Counted from the stretch's first letter, positions 41,654 to 49,803 are shown. The stretch is 64,000 nt of DNA from Terrabacter sp. MAHUQ-38 (GCF_014518425.1 NZ_JACVCU010000003.1:372001-436000), one strand, 5' to 3'. Translations and numbers: made by a program. Notes: generated by a model not told the origin, from the sequence alone.

Positions 41654-43407
41654 CCGCCGGATCCCGCCAGGAGCTCCCCCGACTGGTCCTCGAACGCTGC
41701 GCTGAGCTCGCCGGTCGGCCCGGACCGGGTGCGCGTCACCTCGATGACGAGCTGACCCGCGCGGAGCCGGTCGTCCAGGACCCGGGCCGGGCTCGAGACG
41801 TGCTCGGACGTCCGCGCCCCGTGCCGGTCGAGCACCGACGTGATGAGCCAACCATCCGGCACCTCCAGGTGCGCTTGGTACGTGCCCTGGTCGCCCGGTG
41901 CGAGCACCAGCCGCGTCACGGTCCCGACCAGGCCCGGGGGTGGCTGTGTGGTCGTCGCCGGCGACGTGCTGGAGGTGCTGGAGGTGCTGGAGGTGCTCGA
42001 CGGGCTCGCGGCTGTCGAGGTGGCCGCCGAGGTCGTCGTCCCGGGTGGGTCCACGGTGCCGCCCTGCACGCGGGCCGGCTCGAGCAGCCCGGCCTCCTCG
42101 GCCGTCGCGACGCCGATGACGGGACCCGGGCCGCGGCCGGCGCCCGTCGCACTCGTCTCGGTGGCCTGGGTGGCCTCGGTGGCCTCGGTGGCCTCGGTCG
42201 TGTTCGGCCACGCCGACTCCGAGCCACCCGGCGCACGGGACCGCGAGTCGCGCCCGGTCGACGCGTCGGCCGCCACCTGGCCCGCAGGCTGGGACTGGAG
42301 CAGGAAGAGCGCGGCCGCCACGATGATCGCGACCGCTGCGACGACGGCGGCCGCCGAGCGGCCGGGCACCGAGAGCACCTTCCCGACGACGGTCGACCCT
42401 CCCGGCGCGGCCCCCACGTCGACGCCCAGTCCCTCGATGTCGTCGAGGAACGCCTCGACGCCGAGGACCGGCTCGGGTGTCCCTCCGGCTTCTGACCACA
42501 CTGCCGCACCGAGGTGCCCCGCCCCGAGCGCACCCGGGGCCGAGGACCCGACACCGGCGCCCGCTCCTGCGGCCGCGGCGAACGCGCCAGGCAGCAGCGC
42601 CGGGGCGACCCGCAGCCGGATCGCGGCGTCGACGTCGATGACGTCGAGCACCGCCGCACGACACCGCGCACACCCGTCGAGGTGCTCGTCGACGCGCTGC
42701 CGCGCCTTGGCCGTCAGCGAGTCACGCACGTAGCCGCCGAGCTGGCGCCGCACCTCCCGGCACTGCAGGTCACCGGCGTTCGCGACGAGCTCTGACAGGA
42801 ACACCTGGCGCAGCCGCTCACGCGCGCGCTTGCTGCGGCTGGCCACGCCGTTGGGGGTCGTGCCGAGGCGCGGGGCGAGCCGGTGCGGCTTCTCCTCGTG
42901 GACGACGAGCTCCCACAGCAGTGACCGGGACTCGTCCGGTAGTGACCGCCAGGCTGCCCACACGGCATCGCGTTCCTCGGCCTCGACAGCCGCGTCCTCC
43001 GCGGACGCGTCCGACACGCTGTCGACGGCTGCCTCGTCGTCGGTGAGCACGACCCGGCTCGTGTAGCGGCGGGCCACGTCGATGTTGACCCGGCGCAGCG
43101 TCGTCAGCAGGTAGGGCCGGAACGCCGTGTCGGGGCCGCCGCCCGATCGGATCGCGTCGAGGGTCCGGGTGAAGCTCTCGCTGACGAGGTCGTCGACGTC
43201 GCTCGGTGAGGCGATCCGGGTGGCGAGCCGCCGTGCCGCCGGCTCATGCCGCGTCCAGAGCTCGGCGTATGCCGTGTCGTCCCCGCTGCGCACGCTGTCC
43301 ACAAGAGTCGCGTCGCGCGCCGGTACACCGAATGCTGACGCGTCCTCGACCCCCACCACGCCGGACACGCCTGCGTCGTCGCCGTTCTCTTCGTGCGCCC
43401 GCTCCAC
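41638..43407 (-). CDS. ECF sigma factor fused to zinc-finger anti-sigma, TM and extracellular domain
   Basis: About 589 aa; start uncertain (GTG 43407 used, ATG 43518 possible). Residues about 30-190 form sigma2 (DVDDLVSESFTRTLDAI) and sigma4 (LLWELVVHEEKPHRLAPRLG). A zf-HC2/ZAS finger follows (CREVRRQLGGYV ... HLDGCARC), then one transmembrane helix (AAAVVAAVAIIVAAALFLL, near residue 350), a Ser/Thr/Glu repeat linker, and a C-terminal extracellular beta-rich domain. This sigma-plus-anti-sigma single-chain layout is known for ECF53-like groups, thought to be released by proteolysis. Signal unknown. Confidence 0.82.
   Translation of the reverse strand: MERAHEENGDDAGVSGVVGVEDASAFGVPARDATLVDSVRSGDDTAYAELWTRHEPAARRLATRIASPSDVDDLVSESFTRTLDAIRSGGGPDTAFRPYLLTTLRRVNIDVARRYTSRVVLTDDEAAVDSVSDASAEDAAVEAEERDAVWAAWRSLPDESRSLLWELVVHEEKPHRLAPRLGTTPNGVASRSKRARERLRQVFLSELVANAGDLQCREVRRQLGGYVRDSLTAKARQRVDEHLDGCARCRAAVLDVIDVDAAIRLRVAPALLPGAFAAAAGAGAGVGSSAPGALGAGHLGAAVWSEAGGTPEPVLGVEAFLDDIEGLGVDVGAAPGGSTVVGKVLSVPGRSAAAVVAAVAIIVAAALFLLQSQPAGQVAADASTGRDSRSRAPGGSESAWPNTTEATEATEATQATETSATGAGRGPGPVIGVATAEEAGLLEPARVQGGTVDPPGTTTSAATSTAASPSSTSSTSSTSSTSPATTTQPPPGLVGTVTRLVLAPGDQGTYQAHLEVPDGWLITSVLDRHGARTSEHVSSPARVLDDRLRAGQLVIEVTRTRSGPTGELSAAFEDQSGELLAGSGGYPLL
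41966..42001 (-). repeat. 9-bp tandem repeat coding TSS units
   Basis: Four near-identical copies of GTGCTGGAG encode repeated Ser-Ser-Thr units in the linker of the fused sigma factor. Such in-frame repeats change length easily by slippage. Confidence 0.8.
42161..42196 (-). repeat. 9-bp tandem repeat coding TEA units
   Basis: Four copies of GTGGCCTSG (S=G or C) encode TEATEATEATQ in the same extracellular linker, between the membrane helix and the C-terminal domain. Confidence 0.8.
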
Positions 43408-43770
43408 GCTCTCCCGTCCCTGGTCTGCCGGCCTGCTTCCGGCACATCGACCCGTCGTCCCGACTGGTGCATGGCCGGGCGCCGGGTCTCGTCCCCGACC
43501 CGGTCCGCGCGTCAGCAACGCACCTCACGCATCCTTCCCCTTGGAGACGCCGCAGGGGGCGAATCATGGCGCGACATGCCCACGGATGTGCACGGTCCAC
43601 GCGGCTTGTGCGGGTTTGGGAGCGTTTGCGACACAGCTCGCCCGGATCGGCGTCTCCTCGTGTGACGCACTCTCTCGGACGGCGCGCCGGCCAGGGGGCC
43701 GACGCAGCCGTGGGGGCCGGGCCGAGGGTGCGTGACGGCCGGCCGCGATGGGCGCGGTCGGCCGAACGGT
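43408..43770. other. Intergenic stretch before the sigma-factor gene
   Basis: About 360 bases between the sigma-factor start and the terminator of the DsbA-like gene. It must hold the sigma-factor promoter, but I see no clear autoregulatory ECF motif or gene. Confidence 0.45.
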
Positions 43771-43807
43771 GGTGGGTGCTCCCGCGGAGGGGACGGGAGC
43801 ACCCACC
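43771..43807 (-). terminator. Hairpin terminator after DsbA-like gene
   Basis: GGTGGGTGCTCCCG (43771-43784) pairs perfectly with 43794-43807 around a 9-base loop, 46 bp past the DsbA-like stop. Confidence 0.8.
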
Positions 43808-43853
43808 GAAACCGGGCGCTCCCGGTTGCTCCCCGGGCGCGTGGCGAGGCCGG

Positions 43854-44537
43854 TCAGGCGGTCTGGGTCGCGACCCCGCGCAGCAGCGCCAGGTAGTCCT
43901 CGACCGGGCGCGCACCCGACAGGGCGGCATACCCGTTGGCGACGACGAACGGTGTCGACGTGACGCCCATCGACCGCGCCCGCTGCTCGTCGGCTCGCAC
44001 CTCGTCGGCGTAGACGTCGGAGGCGAGCACGGCGGAGACGCGCCGCTCGTCGAGGCCGCACTCGGCGGAGAGACGCTGGAGCACCTCGTGGTCGTCGATG
44101 GCGAGGCCCTCGCGGAAGTGGGCCGAGTGGAAGCGCTCCACGGCGGCGGACCGCAGCGCCGGGCCACCCATCTCGCCGCCGAGCACGCAGAGCCGGTGGG
44201 CGTCGAAGGTGTTGGCCCGCACGGCGCAGTCCCAGTCGAAGATGAGGTCGTCGGCCTCGGCGACCTCGCTCGCCGTCGCGTTCATGAGCCGGCCCGTCGC
44301 CCGGTCCGCGCCGTGCCGGGCGCCCACGTGCTCGTCGACGGGCACGCCCCCACCGACCGGGACGTCTGGGTCCAGCTCGAACGAGCGGAGCCGGACGCTG
44401 ACGTGGTGGGGACGCTCGAACGCTGCGACGGCCGCCTCGATGCGCCGCTTCGCGGCCCATGAGTAGGGGCAGACCAGGTCGCTCCAGAGCTCGAGCTCGA
44501 TGAGGGTCGTGGACTCGGCGGCAGGCTGCACGGTCAT
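43854..44537 (-). CDS. DsbA-family FrnE-like oxidoreductase
   Basis: About 227 aa from ATG 44537 (TTG 44549 and GTG 44531 are alternatives). Thioredoxin-fold protein of the FrnE/HCCA-isomerase group: SDLVCPYSWAAKRRIEAAV near the N-terminus and GVTSTPFVVANGYAALSGA with the cis-Pro near residue 190. The CxxC is CPYS, so only one redox cysteine remains, compatible with a glutathione/mycothiol-type or isomerase-like chemistry rather than disulfide formation. No signal peptide, so cytoplasmic. Confidence 0.85.
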   Translation of the reverse strand: MTVQPAAESTTLIELELWSDLVCPYSWAAKRRIEAAVAAFERPHHVSVRLRSFELDPDVPVGGGVPVDEHVGARHGADRATGRLMNATASEVAEADDLIFDWDCAVRANTFDAHRLCVLGGEMGGPALRSAAVERFHSAHFREGLAIDDHEVLQRLSAECGLDERRVSAVLASDVYADEVRADEQRARSMGVTSTPFVVANGYAALSGARPVEDYLALLRGVATQTA

Positions 44538-44576
44538 CACCTCAGTCAACCATGGACCGGTCTGGCCCCGGAAAGA

Positions 44577-44612
44577 CGTTGCGCCCCCACCGGACTCGGT
44601 GGGGGCGCAACG
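44577..44612 (-). terminator. Hairpin terminator after NlpC/P60 gene
   Basis: Arms 44577-44592 and 44597-44612 form a perfect 16-bp stem with a 4-base loop, 21 bp after the stop. Confidence 0.88.
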
Positions 44613-44633
44613 GGAGGGTGCGGGAGCGAGCGC

Positions 44634-45398
44634 TCAGATGCGGCCGTACATCGACGGCGTGGTCCAGATGGAGTGGTTGCCGATCACGGTGCCGGTGCGC
44701 TGCGCGTCGATCATGCGGCCGGGGCTGACGTAGATGCCCACGTGGTAGATCGGCGAGCCGAAGAAGACGAGGTCGCCGGGGCGCGGGCTGCTGACCGGCG
44801 TCGAGGCCGCGGCCTGCGCCGACGCGGTGCGCGGGATCGAGATGCCGGCCTGGCGGTAGACGTAGGAAGTGAAGCCCGAGCAGTCGAAGCCCGACGGCGT
44901 CGTGCCGCCGTAGACGTACGGGACGCCGAAGAGTGACTGGGCGATGCCGATGATGCCGGTGGCGCTGGGGTCGGGGGCGACGTTGAGGGCGGTACGGCTC
45001 GCGGAGCGCGATGCGCGGTCGGACGCGGCCTCGCGCTCGGCGGCGGCCTCCTCGGCGGCCTTCTTCTCGGCGCGCTCGGTCTTGACCTTGATGTCCTCGA
45101 TGACGACCGGCTTGACCGTCGCCGCCTTGAGAGCGGGCTTGGCGTAGCCGATGGCGGAGAGGGCGTTCGACGCCTTCAGGGTGCCGACCTGGGGGCCGAC
45201 GACCGCCGGGCCTGCGACGGTGGAACCGTCTGCGGCGCTCGCCGGGCCGGCGAAGGTGGCCACGAGGCCACCCGAGGCCGCGACGATGGCGGCACCCTTC
45301 ACGGCAGGCTGAGCAGACTCCTTGGCGATCGTCTTGAGCTCGGAGATCGCGTTGAATCGACCGGGGGCGCGGTGGCGCCCGGGAACGTTCTGAGCCAC
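44634..45398 (-). CDS. Secreted NlpC/P60 (C40) peptidoglycan endopeptidase
   Basis: 254 aa, GTG start with GAGAGG 6 bp upstream. A long N-terminal signal ends near AGPASA (residues about 48-53). A helical Ala/Glu-rich linker (TERAEKKAAEEAAAEREAAS) precedes the C-terminal NlpC/P60 domain with catalytic Cys in FDCSGFTSYVYRQ and His in IYHVGIYVSPG; the third polar residue is probably GNHS. It cuts stem peptides during growth or resuscitation. Its 5' leader carries a c-di-AMP riboswitch, the usual actinobacterial control of cell-wall hydrolases. Confidence 0.93.
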   Translation of the reverse strand: MAQNVPGRHRAPGRFNAISELKTIAKESAQPAVKGAAIVAASGGLVATFAGPASAADGSTVAGPAVVGPQVGTLKASNALSAIGYAKPALKAATVKPVVIEDIKVKTERAEKKAAEEAAAEREAASDRASRSASRTALNVAPDPSATGIIGIAQSLFGVPYVYGGTTPSGFDCSGFTSYVYRQAGISIPRTASAQAAASTPVSSPRPGDLVFFGSPIYHVGIYVSPGRMIDAQRTGTVIGNHSIWTTPSMYGRI

Positions 45399-45412
45399 GT
45401 TTGACCTCTCGA

Positions 45413-45591
45413 CGCCTACGAGGTGAGCTGTCGGGTTCGGGCTGGAGGTACTCGCCCGGCCTTCGCTCGGACCCGTTCGGGTCCACGGAGGGCTTCACCC
45501 CGAGGACGTCTCTCGACGCCCGGAGAAAGTGGTTCCCCCGCTCCTGCCATGCGGTTCGTACTGAGCCTCAGGTCGATGGCAGGACTAGGCG
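45413..45591 (-). promoter_or_regulatory. c-di-AMP riboswitch (ydaO/yuaA class)
   Basis: Read on the minus strand, the leader has P1 closed by CGCCTA (5', 45591-45586) and TAGGCG (3', 45418-45413), and the class-specific blocks GGAGCGGGGGAACC, GGGGTGAAGCC and CCCGACAGCTCACCTCG in the right order. In actinobacteria this class turns off cell-wall hydrolase genes when c-di-AMP is high. It ends 14 bp before the NlpC/P60 start. Confidence 0.92.
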
Positions 45592-45636
45592 GTCCGACCC
45601 GGGGCACTCGCTCGACGGGGAGAGCAAGTGCGGCCA

Positions 45637-45665
45637 ACCGTACCCAACCCCATGGTGCTTGTCAC
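45637..45665 (-). promoter_or_regulatory. Sigma-A-type promoter for the riboswitch leader
   Basis: On the minus strand, -35 GTGACA (45665-45660), a 17-bp spacer and -10 TACGGT (45642-45637). Transcription would start near 45630, leaving about 40 nt before the riboswitch P1. Confidence 0.6.
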
Positions 45666-45773
45666 CTTGGGGTCCACCGAAGTCAAAGAATTTTCATCGA
45701 CCGCGCACGAGGTGTGGCAAGGCATGCCAAGCGAACGCCCGGAGTGGGGCAAACCATGACGGACACGGCGTGT

Positions 45774-46475
45774 TCAGGCGGCCTGGCAGAAGACGTGGAC
45801 GGCGACGTCCTGAGGCAGGGAGACACCCGTGGACGGCTCACTGCCCTCACGCACCGCCACGACGCGGCCGCCGTCACGCACGACCTCCACGCGAGCCCCG
45901 GGCACGACGCCTGCGCTCGTCAGCAGCGCGAGCGCCTCCGGGTCGACCTGCACGGGCTCGCCGATGCGGCGGATCGTGACCACCGCCGGCACGTCGCCGA
46001 CCACTGCGCTCAGGGTGCTGAGGCCGCTGAGGAAGTCCTCGTCCTGGCTCACGCCGAGCTCGGCGAGACCCGGGATCGGGTTGCCGTAGGGCGACTCCAG
46101 GCCTTCGCCGATGAGGCCGAGGATCTTGCGCTCGACCTTCTCGGACATGACGTGCTCCCACCGGCACGCCTCGTCATGGGCGTACTCCCACTCGAGGCCG
46201 ATGACGTCGACGAGCAGACGCTCGGCGAGGCGGTGCTTGCGCATGACGCGCGTGGCGAGCAGCCGCCCGTGGTCGGACAGCTCGAGGTGACGGTCACCGG
46301 AGACCGCGACGAGGCCGTCGCGCTCCATCCGGGCGACGGTCTGCGAGACCGTCGGACCGGAGTGGCCGAGACGCTCCGCGATGCGCGCGCGCAGAGGGAC
46401 GATGCCCTCCTCCTCGAGCTCGTAGATCGTGCGCAGGTACATCTCGGTGGTGTCGATCAGGTCCGTCACGGTCAT
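45774..46475 (-). CDS. ideR: DtxR/IdeR-family iron-dependent regulator
   Basis: 233 aa. N-terminal winged helix (TEMYLRTIYELEEEGIVPLRARIAERLGHSG split here, recognition helix SGPTVSQTVARMERDGLV), metal-binding dimerisation domain (HRLAERLLVDVIGLEW, CRWEHVMSEKVERKI, PYGNPIPG) and a C-terminal SH3-like domain (PAVVTIRRIGEPVQVDPEAL). Full length, so an IdeR rather than a short MntR. It represses iron uptake and activates storage genes; a ferritin gene lies at 59059. Same direction as the MFS gene 22 bp upstream. Confidence 0.92.
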   Translation of the reverse strand: MTVTDLIDTTEMYLRTIYELEEEGIVPLRARIAERLGHSGPTVSQTVARMERDGLVAVSGDRHLELSDHGRLLATRVMRKHRLAERLLVDVIGLEWEYAHDEACRWEHVMSEKVERKILGLIGEGLESPYGNPIPGLAELGVSQDEDFLSGLSTLSAVVGDVPAVVTIRRIGEPVQVDPEALALLTSAGVVPGARVEVVRDGGRVVAVREGSEPSTGVSLPQDVAVHVFCQAA

Positions 46476-46497
46476 ACCTTCTCAGAATCCTGGAGCG

Positions 46498-47724
46498 TCA
46501 GCGTCCGCTCGTCGCCGTGCCACGTGTGGGGTCGTGTCGTGGCACCCAGATGCGCAGCCATCCCGCCCCGACGAGCGCCCCCGCGCCGAGCACGACCGCG
46601 GAGGCGCCGAGGGACATGATGGTGCTCAGCCCTGACAACGCCAGGGGGCCCGCGGCCCTTCCCACGTCGGCGCAGAGGCGCCACCCACCGAGGAACTGCG
46701 TCCGGCCGTCGGCGGGGGACGCGTCCGCGCCCAGCGTCATGATCAGCCCTGCACCGAGCCCGTTGCCGACTCCGAGGACGGTCGCGGCCGCGGTCACCGC
46801 GACGAGGCTCGTCGCGAGCGGCAGCAGCGCCATGCCGAGGCCGAGCACCACCATGCTCGGCACGGCCGCGGCGACCCGGCCGTAACGGTCCATGAGCCAG
46901 CCTGACGGGTAGAACAGCGCCATGTCGATGGCGCCGGCCACGCCGAAGACGAGCGAGGTCTGCGCGGGCGAGAAGCCGACCGACTCAGCCCACAACGGCA
47001 CGAGCGCCTCGCGGATGGCCCGCGCTCCCGCCACGCACATCGCGCCGGTGCCGAGCGTGAGCAGCACGTGCCTGTGCTGGATCAGGACCGACGCGACGCT
47101 GCGCGGCGCCCCCGCCGCCGCGAGCCGCTCGGCCGACCGGGTGACGTCGGGCGCGACGAGGACCAGCACGAAGGCGGCGATGCTCGCGACACCGCCCACG
47201 GCATACGCCGACTCCGTACCCCAGCGCGTGATGGCGAGCGAGCCGATGAACGGCCCGACGAAGTAGCCGATGCGGTGCACGCCGCCGAGCGTCGACAGGG
47301 CGCGGGCGCGCATCGGGACCGGCACCGCCTCGGTGAGGTACGCCTGTCGCGCGAGCCCGAAGAGCGAGCCGGCCAGGCCGATGACGAGCACCCCTGCGAA
47401 CAGCACGGCGAGCCCGCCCGCGAGCGCCGCCACGAGCATGCCGACCGCCTCGACGACCGCCGCCACCAGCAGGGCCCGCCGCTCGCCGATGCGAGCCGCG
47501 AGAGCACCGGACGGGAGGTCGCCGAGGAGCTGGCCGAGTCCCATCATCCCGACGAGGAGGGCGGCCACCCCGACCGAGGCACCGAGCTCACGCGCCGAGA
47601 TCGCGACGATCGGGGACACCGCGCCCGCGCCCGTCGAGCCCAGGAGCGTCGGGCCGTACGCCGAGAGCGCGATCGCGCGCAGACTGCCGGCCCGCTCGTC
47701 CCCGCCGCCCCGAGTATCGGTCAC
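46498..47724 (-). CDS. MFS transporter
   Basis: 408 aa, GTG start. Twelve hydrophobic helices, with MFS loop motif between helices 2 and 3 (GDLPSGALAARIGERRALL) and its weaker repeat (LMDRYGRVAAAVPSMV). Drug-efflux-like arrangement. Followed 22 bp later by ideR, which may mean it exports a metal-related compound such as a siderophore, but nothing in the protein proves this. Confidence 0.88.
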   Translation of the reverse strand: MTDTRGGGDERAGSLRAIALSAYGPTLLGSTGAGAVSPIVAISARELGASVGVAALLVGMMGLGQLLGDLPSGALAARIGERRALLVAAVVEAVGMLVAALAGGLAVLFAGVLVIGLAGSLFGLARQAYLTEAVPVPMRARALSTLGGVHRIGYFVGPFIGSLAITRWGTESAYAVGGVASIAAFVLVLVAPDVTRSAERLAAAGAPRSVASVLIQHRHVLLTLGTGAMCVAGARAIREALVPLWAESVGFSPAQTSLVFGVAGAIDMALFYPSGWLMDRYGRVAAAVPSMVVLGLGMALLPLATSLVAVTAAATVLGVGNGLGAGLIMTLGADASPADGRTQFLGGWRLCADVGRAAGPLALSGLSTIMSLGASAVVLGAGALVGAGWLRIWVPRHDPTRGTATSGR

Positions 47725-47802
47725 GCCACAGGACCCTAACGATTGGGTTTCTCGGCTGGCCCGGCCGACCGGGCGACGAAACCATGGGCGGATGGCAAGA
47801 AC

Positions 47803-48141
47803 TCAGAGGACGAGCAGACCGAGGGCGGTGGAGGCGGCGTTGGCGGCGACGACTGCCAGGGCCAGCGTCACCGTGTCCTCGCGACCCCTGACGTGCCACC
47901 ACCAGACGAGCAGCAGGGTCTCGACGGCGACCACGACCGTCTCGGCCCCGACGAGCTGCCACGGTGACCCGAAGCCGGCCGACACCGCATACAGCACAGG
48001 GTGGGTCACGGCGTTGACGCCGACCGCGCCGGCAACCGCGCGGCGCTTGCCCACCCACCTCGCCAGCCACGCGAAGGCGACGACCACCGGTACCTCGACC
48101 ACCAGGGTCAGCGCCAGGGCCACGAGCGCGGCCGGGGTCAC
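47803..48141 (-). CDS. Small four-helix membrane protein, unknown
   Basis: 112 aa from a GTG at 48141, nearly all hydrophobic, with a conserved-looking GVNAVTHPVLYAV segment in the middle and polar ends. It starts three bases away from the divergent GTG at 48145. No family recognised. A much longer frame in the same register runs through the divergent gene and is ignored. Confidence 0.6.
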   Translation of the reverse strand: MTPAALVALALTLVVEVPVVVAFAWLARWVGKRRAVAGAVGVNAVTHPVLYAVSAGFGSPWQLVGAETVVVAVETLLLVWWWHVRGREDTVTLALAVVAANAASTALGLLVL

Positions 48142-48144
48142 CGC

Positions 48145-49335
48145 GTGACCACGCAGACCCGGCCGCTCGGCACCAGCACCGACCCGGACATCGCCGCTCC
48201 GCGCTCGCGCGCCATCACGCTCCTCGTGCTCGGGACCGTCGCCGCGTCGCTCGCCGTCGCGCTCGGTTCTCCCATCGCGACGGCCGTCATCGGCCTCATC
48301 CTCTTCGGCATCCTGCACAACCTCCTCGAGATCCGCTACGTCGCGGGCCGCTTCTCCGGCGTGCTCGGCCGGCCGTTCCTCGACCTGCTCGTCGCGCTCA
48401 TCACGGGCATCGTCGTGTGCCGGCTCCTCGTCGGAGTCCTCGGGCGACCGGCGCAGCTCGCCGAGATCCTCCTCGGCTACGGCGTTGTCGCCGCGGCGGC
48501 CTGGCACGGGCTCGACGGACGTCGGCGCGTCGCGGCCTGGGCCGTCGTGGGATCGGCGTCGGTCGTGTCGCTCGCCTTCCCGGCGTACCACTTCGTCGTG
48601 CTGACCCACCTGCACAACGTCGTCCCGCTGTTCTTCCTGTGGGAATGGTCGCGGCGCATCGTCTCGCGGCGGGGGCGGCAGGCCTTCCGCATCGTTCAGC
48701 TCCTGTGGGTCGTCGCCGTGCCGGCCGTCATCCTGCTCGGGCTGCTCGACGGGTCGCTCAACGCCGACCCGAGCCTCGTGCGCAGCGTCGTCGGTGACGG
48801 GCAGACGGTGCTGGCCTCGAGCGCCCCACCGGGTGCCGCGGCCACGGTCGTCGGCATGCGCTTCCTGACCGTCTTCGCGTTCATGCAGACGATGCACTAC
48901 GTCGTCTGGGTCGCCCTCCTCCCCCGGGTCGCCCCCGATGCATCGGCGGCGTTCGAGGCTCGTGTGCCGTGGGTGACGGGCCCCAGGTTGTGGGCGATGG
49001 GCTTCATGGCGGCGGCCGTCTTCGCCGTCCTCTTCGGCGTCGACTTCGTCCAGGGCAAGGCGCTGTATGCCGCGCTGGCCAGCTACCACGCGTACCTCGA
49101 GCTACCCGTGCTGCTGGCCATGCTCGTCGGGGCGCGCGGTCTGGCCTCGGCGACGTCGGGCGGACCCGGCGACCTGACGGACGTCCCCGCGGACGTCCCC
49201 GCGGACGGCCCGGGCGGCGGAACGTCCGTAGGCCATCTCACGGCGGCACCGGTCGGCGCCGGGGCCGGCACGGGTCGCGGCCTCGGTCGGGACACTGCCG
49301 CAGCCGTCGCCCCTGAGGCGGAGGTCCATCCGTGA
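48145..49335 (+). CDS. Histidine-rich polytopic membrane protein, unknown
   Basis: 396 aa, GTG start. About nine membrane helices with histidines placed in or near them: FGILHNLLEIRY, AAWHGLDG, YHFVVLTHLHNVVP, MQTMHYVVW and ASYHAYLELP. That spacing recalls membrane di-metal or haem enzymes, but no family is recognised and function is open. The last 60 residues are a disordered Gly/Ala/Pro tail. The stop overlaps the GTG of the next gene (GTGA), so they are coupled. Confidence 0.7.
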   Translation: MTTQTRPLGTSTDPDIAAPRSRAITLLVLGTVAASLAVALGSPIATAVIGLILFGILHNLLEIRYVAGRFSGVLGRPFLDLLVALITGIVVCRLLVGVLGRPAQLAEILLGYGVVAAAAWHGLDGRRRVAAWAVVGSASVVSLAFPAYHFVVLTHLHNVVPLFFLWEWSRRIVSRRGRQAFRIVQLLWVVAVPAVILLGLLDGSLNADPSLVRSVVGDGQTVLASSAPPGAAATVVGMRFLTVFAFMQTMHYVVWVALLPRVAPDASAAFEARVPWVTGPRLWAMGFMAAAVFAVLFGVDFVQGKALYAALASYHAYLELPVLLAMLVGARGLASATSGGPGDLTDVPADVPADGPGGGTSVGHLTAAPVGAGAGTGRGLGRDTAAAVAPEAEVHP

Positions 49336-49604
49336 CGTTCGCCGGCTCATTGCTCGTGCCCGCCGACGCTGCCGCACCGCCGGAACAGACGTGGGGACCG
49401 ATGCTCGTCGTCGCACTCCTTGTCGTGGCCGTCGTCGCGCTCATCATCGGCTTCGGGCGGATCACGCGACGGCCCAGGTCCGGCGAGGACGTGCCCGGCC
49501 GCCCCGAGGCGTCGGCGTCCCCGCCCCCGGGTGCCGGCGACCCGGACGGCGAGACGACGACCGACGACCCGCTGCCCACGGATCCGCCGGAGGGCCGTCC
49601 GTAA
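49332..49604 (+). CDS. Small single-span membrane protein with acidic tail
   Basis: 90 aa, GTG start coupled to the previous stop. One helix (MLVVALLVVAVVALIIGFG, residues about 24-42), basic stop-transfer ITRRPR and a Pro/Asp/Thr-rich cytoplasmic tail. Probably an accessory of the histidine-rich protein; no family. Confidence 0.65.
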   Translation: MTFAGSLLVPADAAAPPEQTWGPMLVVALLVVAVVALIIGFGRITRRPRSGEDVPGRPEASASPPPGAGDPDGETTTDDPLPTDPPEGRP

Positions 49605-49611
49605 AAAGGTC

Positions 49612-49641
49612 TTGCCGCCCGATTCGGGGGCGACGTACGGT
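49612..49641 (+). promoter_or_regulatory. Candidate promoter of the 12-codon ORF transcript
   Basis: -35 TTGCCG (49612-49617), 18-bp spacer, -10 TACGGT (49636-49641), 37 bp before the small ORF start. The -10 is identical to that of the NlpC/P60 leader. Confidence 0.5.
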
Positions 49642-49677
49642 CGAGTCGTCGAACAACGAAGGGAGGTGATCCGAGAA

Positions 49678-49716
49678 GTGATTTCTTCCGGAGCGTGTGA
49701 GGTGGCCACGCGATAG
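49678..49716 (+). CDS. 12-aa peptide ORF with near-perfect Shine-Dalgarno
   Basis: GTG start at 49678 preceded by GGAGGTGATC (49662-49671), complementary over 10 bases to the 16S anti-Shine-Dalgarno, at 6-bp spacing. It encodes M-ISSGACEVATR and stops at TAG 49714. A promoter lies upstream and a hairpin terminator 30 bp downstream, so this is a self-contained short transcript of about 130 nt. I recall similar short ORFs in other actinobacterial genomes but cannot name a described family. Could be a peptide gene, or an RNA whose ribosome site is the functional part. Confidence 0.55.
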   Translation: MISSGACEVATR

Positions 49717-49746
49717 CCGCGTCCCCATCCACACCCATGGATGAAG

Positions 49747-49777
49747 CAGGGCAGTCCGACCTCGTCGGGCTGCCCTG
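49747..49777. terminator. Hairpin terminator of the small transcript
   Basis: CAGGGCAGTCCGAC (49747-49760) pairs with 49764-49777 (one T:G wobble) around a 3-base loop, followed by TTCC. It can also serve the convergent pdxH gene. Confidence 0.85.
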
Positions 49778-49803
49778 TTCCCTGTCCGGGCGGCACCCGG
49801 TGC

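Noticed and set aside
41966-42196. Tandem 9-bp repeats as a CRISPR-like or regulatory array
   Set aside because: They are in frame within the sigma-factor linker and encode simple TSS and TEA units; no spacers.
49678-49716. 12-codon ORF as a leader peptide attenuating pdxH
   Set aside because: pdxH is on the opposite strand and convergent; the transcript ends at its own terminator before any gene.
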